From the NCBI GenBank assembly GCA_020723325.1, contig DYJD01000016.1:1-64000 (forward strand): a stretch of 64,000 nucleotides of DNA. Direction: 5' to 3'. Both the position numbers and the translations under genes were made by a program. Origin of the DNA: Desulfosudis oleivorans (GTDB lineage: Bacteria; Desulfobacterota; Desulfobacteria; Desulfobacterales; SURF-7). Every line of letters begins with the position of its first letter. The stretch's first letter is position 1. This document shows positions 34,981 through 43,639 of this stretch, in pieces. Under the pieces are notes generated by a model. The model did not search any database. It was not told the origin of the DNA and saw only the letters and a list, made by a program, of their open reading frames with translations.

Positions 34981-35477
34981 GTGAACCGGACGCCCCTGAT
35001 TCCCAAGCACGGCGGCTACCGCCGCTTGAAGAGCTTTCAGCTGGCCCAGTTGGTTTTCGATGTGACCGTGCGGTTTTGCGGGCGCTATATCGACAAGCGC
35101 AGCCGCACCCATGACCAGATGGTTCAGGCGGCCAGAAGCGGGTGCAGAACATTGCCGAAGGCAGCCAGGCTTCGGCCACCTCCAAAAAAATGGAACTGAA
35201 GGAAATTCATGCTGGACGAGATGGACAGAGTGGACGGAATGGACGGAATGGACAAGGGGCCGCAGCAGTGTCCACTGGGTCCATGTCGTCCATGTCGTCC
35301 ACCAAGTCCACAAAACCCAGCTACCCAGAAATCGTCGCCAATGCCGCCCTCATTCTGATTACCGTGGCCTGCAGCCTGCTGGACCGCCAACTGGCGGCCC
35401 AGGCAAAGAGTTTCGAGCAGGAAGGCGGCTTCAGCGAGCGCCTTTACAAGGTCAGGAGTGCCAAGAGAAAAGCCTGA
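34981..35477 (+). pseudogene. Four-helix-bundle (S23/Avd-like) protein gene, frameshifted and interrupted
   Basis: A GTG at 34981 behind AAGGAGG begins a chain whose LKSFQLAQLVFDVTVRFCGRY and DQMVQAARSG match four-helix-bundle proteins of the 23S-rRNA-intervening-sequence/Avd-like type. At 35140-35142 a base appears missing from a G-run, so the frame runs to a stop at 35197. The -1 frame then restores QNIAEGSQASATSKKMELK. That frame stays open through an inverted tandem-repeat insert (35212-35312) and resumes with the typical last helix SLLDRQLAAQAKSFEQEGGFSERLYKVR, ending near 35477. The third-helix region is replaced by the repeat. The gene appears inactive unless frameshifting occurs. Confidence 0.75.
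35212..35312. repeat. Inverted array of ATGGAC/GTCCAT units inside the four-helix-bundle gene
   Basis: The left arm (35212-35255) repeats TGGACRGARTGGACGGAA-type units. The right arm (35269-35312) repeats the inverse GTCCATGTC. A spacer of about 13 bp lies between, so the array can fold into a long imperfect hairpin. The second reading frame of the host gene stays open across it. Confidence 0.75.
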
Positions 35478-35497
35478 TCAGCTTGCGGCGGTTTCCT

Positions 35498-38095
35498 TTA
35501 GTGGCCAAAGGCGCTCGCCATTTCCCCAAGACAAGTGCCGTTAAAGCCGCCAGCAAAGGCCGCAAGGTCCTTACCGTCCACATCCCCATCCTGGTCTGAA
35601 TCCAAGGGGCAGGTGCTCGAGAGCGGCCGCGGTACCAAGGCCCATTTGGGATTGCGGTTGAGCAGGGGGTTGGACAGAACGTTCTGTTCCATGAAAGCCC
35701 AGGCCGGATTGCCGTTGGGCAGATCCTTGACATAGGACGCGGCGGCCAGGGTGATGTTGGGGTAGCCGTGTTCCGTATCGCCGATGCCTGTGCCGGACAG
35801 GAAGCGGCTCTGGGCCCCGTCCACATAGGTCTGAAGAAAGCCTGTGCGCAGCTCGGCCCAGGTTTGAAAATAACCGCGGTCGCTCACCCGCCGGGTGGGC
35901 AGGCGGTAGGCATCGGTCAAATAGGGATTATAGCCCGGATCGGTCAATTCACCGGTCACGAATTCCCCCAGATAGCGCCGCAGCAGGCCGGCGGGGTAAC
36001 CCAGTTCTTCGGCCCGGCCCAGGGCAAACATGACAAAATGGATCATCCAAGGGGAATCGGCGGCATAGGTGACGGTCTTGTCCATATTGCTGTCAATGGA
36101 GCCGGCGTTGCCCGTCATCCAGTAATGCAAGGGCGGCGGTCCCAGGGGCTGGTTGTAAATATCCCTGCCGAAATAGGTGGCGTAGGTGTTCTGGCCCCAG
36201 AGCCACAGGGGCGTGCCCTCAAAGGCCGAGCCGGTCAGGTTGCGGGCCCCTTCCCAGATGGCGACGGCGTCGTTGATCAAACGGCCCAGCCAGGCCTTTT
36301 CCGGATGGGCGTCGGGCGCCACGGCATGGGTATGGATGCGGTTGCGGAACACCCAGGCCTGGCTGCGGGTCTGACCGTCGTTGTAAATGCCGCCTTCCTT
36401 GCCGGTGGGACCCCGTCCGCCATAGGTATTGAAATGGTAGCCGTGGGTCGAGGTCACTCCCATGCCGGCCAGAAAATACATTTCCTCCAGGAACCAGAAA
36501 TCGCCGGTGAGCAGGTATTGGACCGAGGCCATGTCTGCCTGGTGGGCCGAATCCCAGGACCAGGGGCCGGTGGTGTACTGGCCCACAATCTTGATGTTGT
36601 CCTGGGCCCTTATGTTGTAGTCGGTCCAACTGCCGGCCTTTATGGTGGGCCGGGAAGACGGCGACATGACATGGCCCAGGCCGGGCACGGTCAGGTCCTG
36701 ATCCAAATATTTAGTAGGATTGCCCTCGCGCCAGTGGTAACTCCAGGCCCCGCACAGTTCGGCCTGCTTCAGGGCGATCTCCGCCATGCGAAGGTCGCCG
36801 GTATAAAGCCAGTGCACGGTCCAGGTGGGATAGGGGCCGATTTCCGGCCGTCCGCCGGTGGCGAACATGGCCGGGGTCCACCAGCCCGGGTCGTTGATGT
36901 CCTTGGCCTTGCCTAGCCAGGCGGCATAGCGGGCGGCCAGTTCGCTTTCCGGAACGATCTTGGTGGTGTCGTAATTGGGCACCAGCCGGGTTTCCTTGAG
37001 ATAGGCCAAGTTGTGATCAATGGACACCCGCGGCGGACGATAGCCGTTCAGCCAGAATTCCTTGGTCCAGCGGCTGCCGGCATAGTGGGTGAAGGCGGCC
37101 TTGGTGTAATTATGGCGCGGGCTGCCGAGGCCGGTGTACAGGTCCAGGGCATAGATGAGGTCCTGATAGGATTCGGTATTGCCGAGCTCACCGATGAAGC
37201 GCACCCGCACCTGCTGGATGGCCGGCCAGAAGGTGGCATGAATGATGGGCCGGAAGGATTTGTAAGTGGGGTTGGTGGTGGCTTGCCAGGCATCCGCGGC
37301 CACGAACTGACCTTTGTAATGATCCAGGGCTGAAGTGCCTTTCTGGGCCCGGGCGCCGATGGTGATGATTTTGGCGGCGGCATCCACGGCGGCAACGGTC
37401 ATGAATTCCGAGGCGCCCCACAAGGCCTGGACCTCGATGAAATCGCCGGCCTGGAATCCGGTAATGTTGTCCACCGCCAGGCTGGTGGCGGTTTTGTTCG
37501 CATCGGCAGTGAGTTTGGCAAGGGCCCGGCGTTCAAAACCCAGGTCATAGGCCCGGTTGACGGAATGATCGGTGAGGATCACGGAGGTGGCCACCGGCCC
37601 TGCCAGCCAATATTCAAAACAGCCGTCCGCCAGCATTTGCCGCCCTGAAGCACTGAGACCGGTGCCTTGGGTGAGGGTCATGCGGGCCTCGAAATCAAAA
37701 TCACCAGCCAGCATTTCCGGTTGGGACAAGCGTTGCCCGTTGAGGCCGGTGGCTTGATTTTGGAAAGTCGCCTTTACACTAGAGCCGGCTGCCAAAGTGG
37801 GAATCAGAAAGCTGAGGACGGCATGGCGCACGCTGCCGTCCGGGTGACGCTGTTTCACGTCTGCCTGGGTGGTAACCGGCACACCGTTTAGCAAGATCTG
37901 GGGAAAGTCGCGAATTTCCCCCTGGACAAAAGGCCGGGCGATTTGAATCGGGCAGTTTTGGGAAGTGACGCCTTCCGCTTCCCGGATGGTAAGGTGATTT
38001 TCCACCTGGCCGGCATCAGCAGGAGTCACAGCCACATTCCACAAAATCAAAAAAAACAGGGATCGGCAAACAAATCGGAAAAGTCCTTTGAACAT
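35498..38095 (-). CDS. Secreted RIFT-barrel/alpha-toroid-like protein with C-terminal EF-hand module
   Basis: An 865-residue exported protein with a signal peptide (to about residue 28, TPADA). The N-terminal beta domain (LTIREAEGVTSQNCPIQIARPF ... HPDGSVRHAVLSFLIP) resembles the RIFT-barrel domain of exo-rhamnogalacturonan-lyase-like proteins. The large middle region is Trp/Tyr-rich and helical, like alpha/alpha-toroid glycan enzymes (YPTWTVHWLYTGDLRMAEIALKQAEL). It ends with C-P-L-DSDQDGDVDGKDL and a Cys-containing helix closing in AFGH. That gives a single calcium-type loop (positions 1,3,5,7,9,12 acidic) bracketed by two cysteines. The start has AGGAGG 8 nt upstream. It is the last gene of the seven-gene EF-module cluster. 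An acting substrate cannot be named. Confidence 0.75.
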   Translation of the reverse strand: MFKGLFRFVCRSLFFLILWNVAVTPADAGQVENHLTIREAEGVTSQNCPIQIARPFVQGEIRDFPQILLNGVPVTTQADVKQRHPDGSVRHAVLSFLIPTLAAGSSVKATFQNQATGLNGQRLSQPEMLAGDFDFEARMTLTQGTGLSASGRQMLADGCFEYWLAGPVATSVILTDHSVNRAYDLGFERRALAKLTADANKTATSLAVDNITGFQAGDFIEVQALWGASEFMTVAAVDAAAKIITIGARAQKGTSALDHYKGQFVAADAWQATTNPTYKSFRPIIHATFWPAIQQVRVRFIGELGNTESYQDLIYALDLYTGLGSPRHNYTKAAFTHYAGSRWTKEFWLNGYRPPRVSIDHNLAYLKETRLVPNYDTTKIVPESELAARYAAWLGKAKDINDPGWWTPAMFATGGRPEIGPYPTWTVHWLYTGDLRMAEIALKQAELCGAWSYHWREGNPTKYLDQDLTVPGLGHVMSPSSRPTIKAGSWTDYNIRAQDNIKIVGQYTTGPWSWDSAHQADMASVQYLLTGDFWFLEEMYFLAGMGVTSTHGYHFNTYGGRGPTGKEGGIYNDGQTRSQAWVFRNRIHTHAVAPDAHPEKAWLGRLINDAVAIWEGARNLTGSAFEGTPLWLWGQNTYATYFGRDIYNQPLGPPPLHYWMTGNAGSIDSNMDKTVTYAADSPWMIHFVMFALGRAEELGYPAGLLRRYLGEFVTGELTDPGYNPYLTDAYRLPTRRVSDRGYFQTWAELRTGFLQTYVDGAQSRFLSGTGIGDTEHGYPNITLAAASYVKDLPNGNPAWAFMEQNVLSNPLLNRNPKWALVPRPLSSTCPLDSDQDGDVDGKDLAAFAGGFNGTCLGEMASAFGH

Positions 38096-38123
38096 AACAA
38101 GTACCTCCTAGAACATAGAAGAT

Positions 38124-39623
38124 CTACCGGCCGAAACTTTCCGCCATTTCTGATAGACAATCACCGTCATATTGGAGGCAAAACCTTGCAAGATCTTCTC
38201 CATCCGCATCGCCGTCCTGATCCAAATCAACCGTACAGGTGGGGTCCTCCGGGGCATATTCATAGGCGCCCAGATCCAAGGGGCCGAAAGTCGGTCGGAC
38301 TTGGGCGCCAAGATGGGGGACGTATTCCAGGTCGGGGGCATGGCCCATGGGCAGGACAAAGCCCACGGCCTGGTTCACCACCGGTGCGTCCGCGGTGGGA
38401 TGATAATCCCCTGCGCCGGGGTTTGCAAAACCGGGATTGGTGCCGAGGTGATTGGTAAGGAGCGCGCCGAGCTCGTTGGTGCCGGTATGGAACCAGTTGG
38501 CGCTGCCGCTGATGCGGCCCAGCATGGCGGCGTCACCGCAAAGATATACCGGACTAGTGTTTTCTTTGTGAAAGATATTGCCGTGCACCTGGGCCGTGCG
38601 GTTGCTGGAACTCAACCGGAACAGATAAACGGTCCGGCCGGCCCGGTTGATGATGGTATTGTGGAAGAAGTGCAGAACCCCGGAGACGTGGGTGCCGCCG
38701 TCCTGGCCGAAATGGATCAGGCGGCCGTTGTTGGTGGCGGCCGGTTTGATGATCACATTGCCGTAGACAAAGGCATCGGACACGCCGTTGCGGGAGTCCT
38801 CCACCAGATCGATCTGGCTGTTCTTGCCGCCCTCGATCCAGTTGTAGCGGATCACCGTGGTTTCCGTGCGGAATTTGATCTGCTGGCCATCGTTCAAGAG
38901 GTCGCCGAAACGGCAAAACTGCACCGTGGCATTGGTGCCCGGCCCACCGGAAAGATAGAGATTGTGCTCATAGGCCGAGGTGCTGCTGCCGGCGCCGTTG
39001 TTATAAATATGGGCGTGCTCGATGAGCAGGTTGTAGACCAGGGTGGTCTGGATACCGTTGCCGTTGTCGTGGATGAAGCAGTTGCGGATGGTGACGTGGT
39101 CGCCGTGTTCCACGAAAACGCCGGCGGCGTTGCTGCCGTAAAAGCGGGTGACGCCGGTATCGTCCACAAAGGTGTTGTTGCGCTGGGCATTGCGCAGTTC
39201 AAAACCGTCGATGATGATATGGTCCGACTTCTGGGGAGTATATTGACCGACCTTGATGATGCCGCGGTCCTCGTTCCAGAAATAATTGCCCTTGGCCGTG
39301 CCGCTGACCGCGCCCTGGCCGTCCAGCACCGGCTTGTTGCCGGCCGCGTCCGGCACGCCCAGGAGGAGGATGGGTTTGTCCGGGGTGCCCACCCCGTGGA
39401 GCAGGAACTTCTCCCGGTAGGGCTCGGCCTTGGCATACACCCGCAGGATGTCGCCGGGTTGCAGATTGTGGGTGGGAACATCGTAAATATGGGCATAGGG
39501 TTTGCCCGGGCCGATCTCATAGAGAGTGTCGTCAGCCCAAACCGTGAGCGGCAACAAAACAGCGGCCAGCACCAGTCCGGCCGGGATGGTTTTTTGAAAA
39601 CGGCGGCTGGAAAATGATTTCAT
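38124..39623 (-). CDS. Secreted parallel beta-helix protein with C-terminal EF-hand module
   Basis: A 499-residue exported protein (signal peptide to about residue 30, LTVWA). It has right-handed parallel beta-helix coils: HIIIDGFELRNAQRN, HVTIRNCFIHDNGNG, ATVQFCRFGDLLND, TTVIRYNWIEGGKN. This fold is used by pectate lyases, chondroitinases and other polysaccharide-active proteins. The tail is C-T-V-DLDQDGDADGEDL followed by a helix with two more cysteines ending ESFGR. TAGGAG lies before the ATG and overlaps the end of the previous gene, so the genes are co-transcribed. Function on a polysaccharide is inferred from the fold. Confidence 0.78.
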   Translation of the reverse strand: MKSFSSRRFQKTIPAGLVLAAVLLPLTVWADDTLYEIGPGKPYAHIYDVPTHNLQPGDILRVYAKAEPYREKFLLHGVGTPDKPILLLGVPDAAGNKPVLDGQGAVSGTAKGNYFWNEDRGIIKVGQYTPQKSDHIIIDGFELRNAQRNNTFVDDTGVTRFYGSNAAGVFVEHGDHVTIRNCFIHDNGNGIQTTLVYNLLIEHAHIYNNGAGSSTSAYEHNLYLSGGPGTNATVQFCRFGDLLNDGQQIKFRTETTVIRYNWIEGGKNSQIDLVEDSRNGVSDAFVYGNVIIKPAATNNGRLIHFGQDGGTHVSGVLHFFHNTIINRAGRTVYLFRLSSSNRTAQVHGNIFHKENTSPVYLCGDAAMLGRISGSANWFHTGTNELGALLTNHLGTNPGFANPGAGDYHPTADAPVVNQAVGFVLPMGHAPDLEYVPHLGAQVRPTFGPLDLGAYEYAPEDPTCTVDLDQDGDADGEDLARFCLQYDGDCLSEMAESFGR

Positions 39624-39632
39624 CAGAATCTC

Positions 39633-42242
39633 CTACTCAGGAATTTCATAAATGTGCACGGTATTGGACAGGAACAGGTCCTCAAGCCGGCCGTCGGTCA
39701 CGGTTATATTGCGGCCTTCGTCAAACACCACGGCTTGGGAGGAACCCAGTCCCTGTACATGGATGGCGGCCGTGACCGGCGCTCCCATGGAATTGCCGTT
39801 AAGATCGCTTTCCGCCACGCGCACGGCAAACAGATAAGTTTTGCCCGCATGCCGCCGCACCATGGTGTCGATGCGGGCGCCCGGTGCAAAGACTGTGACG
39901 GCCGGGTAGATTTCCGGTCCCAGGACCACCGGCGTCAGCCGGGTGATCTGGTCCACAAAAGCGGTCATGACCGGATAGTTGGCGGCCGGGGTGCCGCTGT
40001 GCCAGGGGAACCAGTTGATGCCTTTCATGCCGTGGACCACATTCAACCAGATGAGCATGCGGAGCTGATCCGGGGTGGGGTGCCAGGGGGTGGGATGACG
40101 CACGGCGCCGTCGGCTTCGTTGATGTCGCAGGTCTCCACCCAGGAAGTAAAGGGCACCAGGTTGTAGGAACGGGCCCGGGCCGTGTCCAGGATTTCGGCC
40201 AGCTTGGCCATGGTGGCGCCCCGGGAATGGGGGGCGGCCCATTCCACCGGGTAGTAGTCCAGGCTGTACATGTCGGCCACCAGGGTGCGCCGGCCAAAGC
40301 GCCGGGCGTTGTTCAGGAAGAGATAATGACCACTGCGGTCAAAGGCCCAGGAAGGGTATTCGGCGCCGATCCAGTGGCCCACCAGGTTGATGGAAACCGG
40401 ATGCTGCGGATCCAATGCACGGCTGCGCCGGGTCCAGGCCTTGACCGTTTCCGCCGGCAGGTATTCATTTTCACCCCCCAGTTCCGGCTCGTCGCGCCAG
40501 ATCCAGGCCAGGGTGCCGGGATGGTCCTTGAGGGCCAGGACATATTCCTCCAGTTTTTCGATTTTGGCGTTGCGGCCCAAAGCCGCGCTTTCCCAGTTGC
40601 CGCCCGGGCCGAAGGACATCAAGCCGTGATTCATACCGGTTGTGACATACTCTTCCCAGCCGGCGGCGGTATAGACCGGCGGGCCGCTCATGCCCCAGAA
40701 TCCCTGGCTGTGCAGGCTGTTGATATAAGCGCTTGCAGCCCAGGCGCCGATCTCGAAGTTGCGCAGGCCGCAAGGGGTGACCGGGAAGAACAGTTCACCG
40801 TTTACGCGCAAGGCATTGTTCTCGTCGATGCCCACCCTGGGAATGCCGTCATAGGGCTTGGCAAAGCGCTCACTGATGCGGTCCAGCACCGCTCCGGCGG
40901 CGCTCCGGAGTTCGGCCGTGAGGGTGTAATTCCCCGCCGGCAGCTCACCGCTCCGCAGCAGGACTTTTTCCTCGGACCGCAGGGCGCTTTTGTCGGCCAG
41001 CACGGCGTTGTAGCCGCTGTCGCTGCTCAGGCGGATTGCCAGAGTGTTGGCAGGCTCCCGGGTGATTTCCCCCGGAATTTGGACATGGATGTACTGGGCA
41101 ATGCGGCTGTGGAAGTCGGCATGCCACAGTTCGAAGCCGGTGAAAATCTCGGAAAGAGATAAGGCCCGGTCATAGATGCGGAGCTCGTCCACGGCGCCGG
41201 CGATGACCGTTGCGGTGGGCGATTGGCTGCCGATGTACATGGGGCCTGTGGCCGGAACCAAATTGCCGGTAAGGGCCCGGGGGCATTTGCCTGCCACGAT
41301 CTGTTCGCGGCCGTCGAAATAGAGGCGCACAAAGGCGCCGTCATATACCAGGACATAGTGGTGCCAGTTGGTATCTTCCGCGCCCATATACCAGGCATCG
41401 GCGGACTGGACCCCGGCGTGGGTGCGCACCTGGCCTTCCAGCCATTGACTACCGGAGCGCAGGCGCAGGAAAAACACCCCCGGACAGTTGATGAGATAGC
41501 CTTCGGCCGCGGCCAGGTCTTTTTTGGCCCAGAAGGAAACCGTGAGACCGGAGGCGGCGCCGGGCACCGCCGCGGCGTTATTCACCACTAGGGAGACATT
41601 CCCGGAAAGGCGCGCGGCCCGACCCTCCCTGCCGGGGACAAAAGCCCCGGTGCCGCCCTGCCATTGGGCCGGGAGGTGCTGGGAAGAACCGTCAGCCAGG
41701 TTGTTTTCAAAAGCATAGGTCAGGATTGGAGCCGTGGCCGGCCGGGGCGCGGTCTTGATATACTCTCCGCCCACGGAAACCAGGGCCGATTCCGTGCGTT
41801 TGCTGCCGCTGGTTTCGGTCACAGAGAGGGTCACGGTATAGATGCCGGGCAGCATAAAACTATGGACCACGGCCCGGCCCATTCGGGCGGTCATGGTGCT
41901 GTCCCCGAAATCCCAGGCATAGGTGCAGGTATCGGGAGCCCCAAGGCCGGTTACCCGGGAGGCGTCGAAATACAATTCCTCCCCCACCCAGGCCGCGGCC
42001 GATGGTTCGATGCGGATGCCGGCGGAAAGGGAGCGGCCGAATTCCACGGCAAAGTCCGCGGCTTGAGACGGATCACCGTGCACGGCATATTGAAGAAGAT
42101 CCGCTCCATCCACATCGCCGTCCTGATCGTGGTCGAACAACAGGGCGGCCTGGACAGCGGAAACGGCCGGCATGAGCAGAAAGAAAGCCGCAAAAATAAG
42201 CCGGGGCAATGACAACATCCATTTTTTTTTCAGATTCATCAT
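39633..42242 (-). CDS. Secreted multidomain protein: EF-hand, PKD, LamG, GH-A-like domain
   Basis: An 869-residue exported protein. After the signal peptide (to about residue 32) comes the EF module DHDQDGDVDGADL (37-49), ending VEFGR. A PKD-like domain follows (about 75-160, TYAWDFGDST and a PGIYTVTLSVT strand), then a LamG/concanavalin-like domain (about 165-370, YVLVYDGAFVRLYFDGRE). Last is a TIM-barrel-like catalytic region with AWIWRDEPE (Glu585) and TSWVETCD (Glu703), candidate acid/base and nucleophile of a clan GH-A type glycosidase. The C-terminal beta domain HAGKTYLFAVRVAESD is shared with the 441-residue neighbour. Start has AGGAG 8 nt upstream. No cysteine pair flanks this N-terminal EF loop. 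Confidence 0.75.
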   Translation of the reverse strand: MMNLKKKWMLSLPRLIFAAFFLLMPAVSAVQAALLFDHDQDGDVDGADLLQYAVHGDPSQAADFAVEFGRSLSAGIRIEPSAAAWVGEELYFDASRVTGLGAPDTCTYAWDFGDSTMTARMGRAVVHSFMLPGIYTVTLSVTETSGSKRTESALVSVGGEYIKTAPRPATAPILTYAFENNLADGSSQHLPAQWQGGTGAFVPGREGRAARLSGNVSLVVNNAAAVPGAASGLTVSFWAKKDLAAAEGYLINCPGVFFLRLRSGSQWLEGQVRTHAGVQSADAWYMGAEDTNWHHYVLVYDGAFVRLYFDGREQIVAGKCPRALTGNLVPATGPMYIGSQSPTATVIAGAVDELRIYDRALSLSEIFTGFELWHADFHSRIAQYIHVQIPGEITREPANTLAIRLSSDSGYNAVLADKSALRSEEKVLLRSGELPAGNYTLTAELRSAAGAVLDRISERFAKPYDGIPRVGIDENNALRVNGELFFPVTPCGLRNFEIGAWAASAYINSLHSQGFWGMSGPPVYTAAGWEEYVTTGMNHGLMSFGPGGNWESAALGRNAKIEKLEEYVLALKDHPGTLAWIWRDEPELGGENEYLPAETVKAWTRRSRALDPQHPVSINLVGHWIGAEYPSWAFDRSGHYLFLNNARRFGRRTLVADMYSLDYYPVEWAAPHSRGATMAKLAEILDTARARSYNLVPFTSWVETCDINEADGAVRHPTPWHPTPDQLRMLIWLNVVHGMKGINWFPWHSGTPAANYPVMTAFVDQITRLTPVVLGPEIYPAVTVFAPGARIDTMVRRHAGKTYLFAVRVAESDLNGNSMGAPVTAAIHVQGLGSSQAVVFDEGRNITVTDGRLEDLFLSNTVHIYEIPE

Positions 42243-42360
42243 GTTTATTTCTCCTGATGATAGCTATTGTCCAAAACAGGCGGCGAAAAGGGCCGGCCAG
42301 GCCTCATTCCCTGGGGAATATGTCGCCGCCGATTGGTAAAGGTCCTTCCATAAGAATGCG

Positions 42361-43632
42361 TCAATGCCCGAATGCGGCCGCAAGCGCATTCAGGCAATTG
42401 TCATCGTACTGTTGCGCAAAAGCAGCCAGATCCTCGCCGTCAACATCATTGTCGGCGTCTTGATCCAAACTGCAGGCGCCCCATTCATCCGCGCCGATAT
42501 CCATGGCCGAACCAAAGGGCCGCGCCTGCTGGTCAAAATCGTCGGCCACTTCCGCAAGACCGGCGCCTTGGTCCACCACGCCGGTCACCATAAAGGCAAG
42601 ATGCAGATCGGCGGTTGCGGGGTCTGTGAACCAGGTGGCAACCGCGTTGGTCACGTTGGTGTTGAGCAGCGCGCTGCCGCCGTCGCGGCGGGCAATGGCT
42701 TTATTGGTCAAGTTGTTTTGAATGGCGGCGGTGGTGCCGGCAAAGCGGTATTCAACGGCGTTGGGATAGGCGGATTCCAAAAAAATCGTATTGTTGAACA
42801 CCTTGACGCCGGCGGCGTTTTCAAGGCCGATGCCCACATCATTGAAACCGGGTGAACCGTCGTGGTAGATCATGTTGTTGCGGATGATGCCGCCGCTGTG
42901 GGGGCTTGCGCCCAGGCCGAAGCCGATGCCCCGGTCGCAGGTGATGATCTGGTTGCGCTCCACCAGGGTGCCTTGGGAATTGGTCCAGAAATGTACGGCA
43001 TGTTCCGCCAGGGAACCGCCGGGACTGCGGATGAAACGGAAGACATTGTCGCGCACGATCCAGTTCTTGCCGAAATGCACATCAATGCCGCCGATGTAGT
43101 AGCGCGGGCCCACGCCGGCACTGTATTCGAACAAACAGCCCTGCACCAGGCCGTTTTCCGACGAATCCGGCACGCTGGAACTATAGGGCACCTTGAGGAT
43201 CTGCTCGCCGGCGTCCCGTAAAACACAGTTGAGCACCGTGAGGCTGTCCACGTTGGTATTGGTCTGGATGCAGTGGTTGCGGACATTCTGTATGGTCAGA
43301 TCCCGGATGGTGACATTATTGGCCGCCACCCAGAAGCCGTGATGACCGGCCGCATGCATGCCCAGACCGTTGATGACCACGGTGGTGCGGTCACCGGATT
43401 TGCCGCGGATCACAAGGCCGTTCTTGCCGGCCGGCACCGGCACGGACCAATAGTTGGAGGTCATCTGATAAATGCCGTCCTCAAGCAGGATGGTGTCGCC
43501 CGGGGCCGCGGCGGACACGGCGGAAACCAGTTGGGCATAAGTGGTCACCGTAACGGTGGCGGCTTGGGCAAGTACAGGAAATGTAACCAGCATTATGAGC
43601 GCTGTCATCGTATTGGCTGTTTTCGTTTTCAT
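42361..43632 (-). CDS. Secreted pectate-lyase-like parallel beta-helix protein with C-terminal EF-hand module
   Basis: A 423-residue exported protein. ATG 43632 is used because AAGGT precedes it and the chain then starts with a signal peptide (FPVLAQAA); upstream in-frame codons run into the previous gene. It opens VTVTTYAQLVSAVSAAAPGDTILLEDGIY, the standard start of a right-handed beta-helix. Coils such as NVTIRDLTIQNVRNHCIQ and SLTVLNCVLRDAGEQI follow. It ends with C-S-L-DQDADNDVDGEDL, a loop with acids at 1,3,5,7,9,12, and a Cys-containing helix ending AAFGH. Relatives of this fold cleave acidic polysaccharides; no lyase active site can be assigned. Confidence 0.78.
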   Translation of the reverse strand: MKTKTANTMTALIMLVTFPVLAQAATVTVTTYAQLVSAVSAAAPGDTILLEDGIYQMTSNYWSVPVPAGKNGLVIRGKSGDRTTVVINGLGMHAAGHHGFWVAANNVTIRDLTIQNVRNHCIQTNTNVDSLTVLNCVLRDAGEQILKVPYSSSVPDSSENGLVQGCLFEYSAGVGPRYYIGGIDVHFGKNWIVRDNVFRFIRSPGGSLAEHAVHFWTNSQGTLVERNQIITCDRGIGFGLGASPHSGGIIRNNMIYHDGSPGFNDVGIGLENAAGVKVFNNTIFLESAYPNAVEYRFAGTTAAIQNNLTNKAIARRDGGSALLNTNVTNAVATWFTDPATADLHLAFMVTGVVDQGAGLAEVADDFDQQARPFGSAMDIGADEWGACSLDQDADNDVDGEDLAAFAQQYDDNCLNALAAAFGH

Positions 43633-43639
43633 ACTGACC

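Noticed and set aside
42243-42360. Possible promoter or terminator between the 423- and 869-residue genes
   Set aside because: An 8-bp GGCGGCGA/TCGCCGCC stem with a long loop is visible, but there is no U-run and no promoter consensus, so no regulatory call is made.
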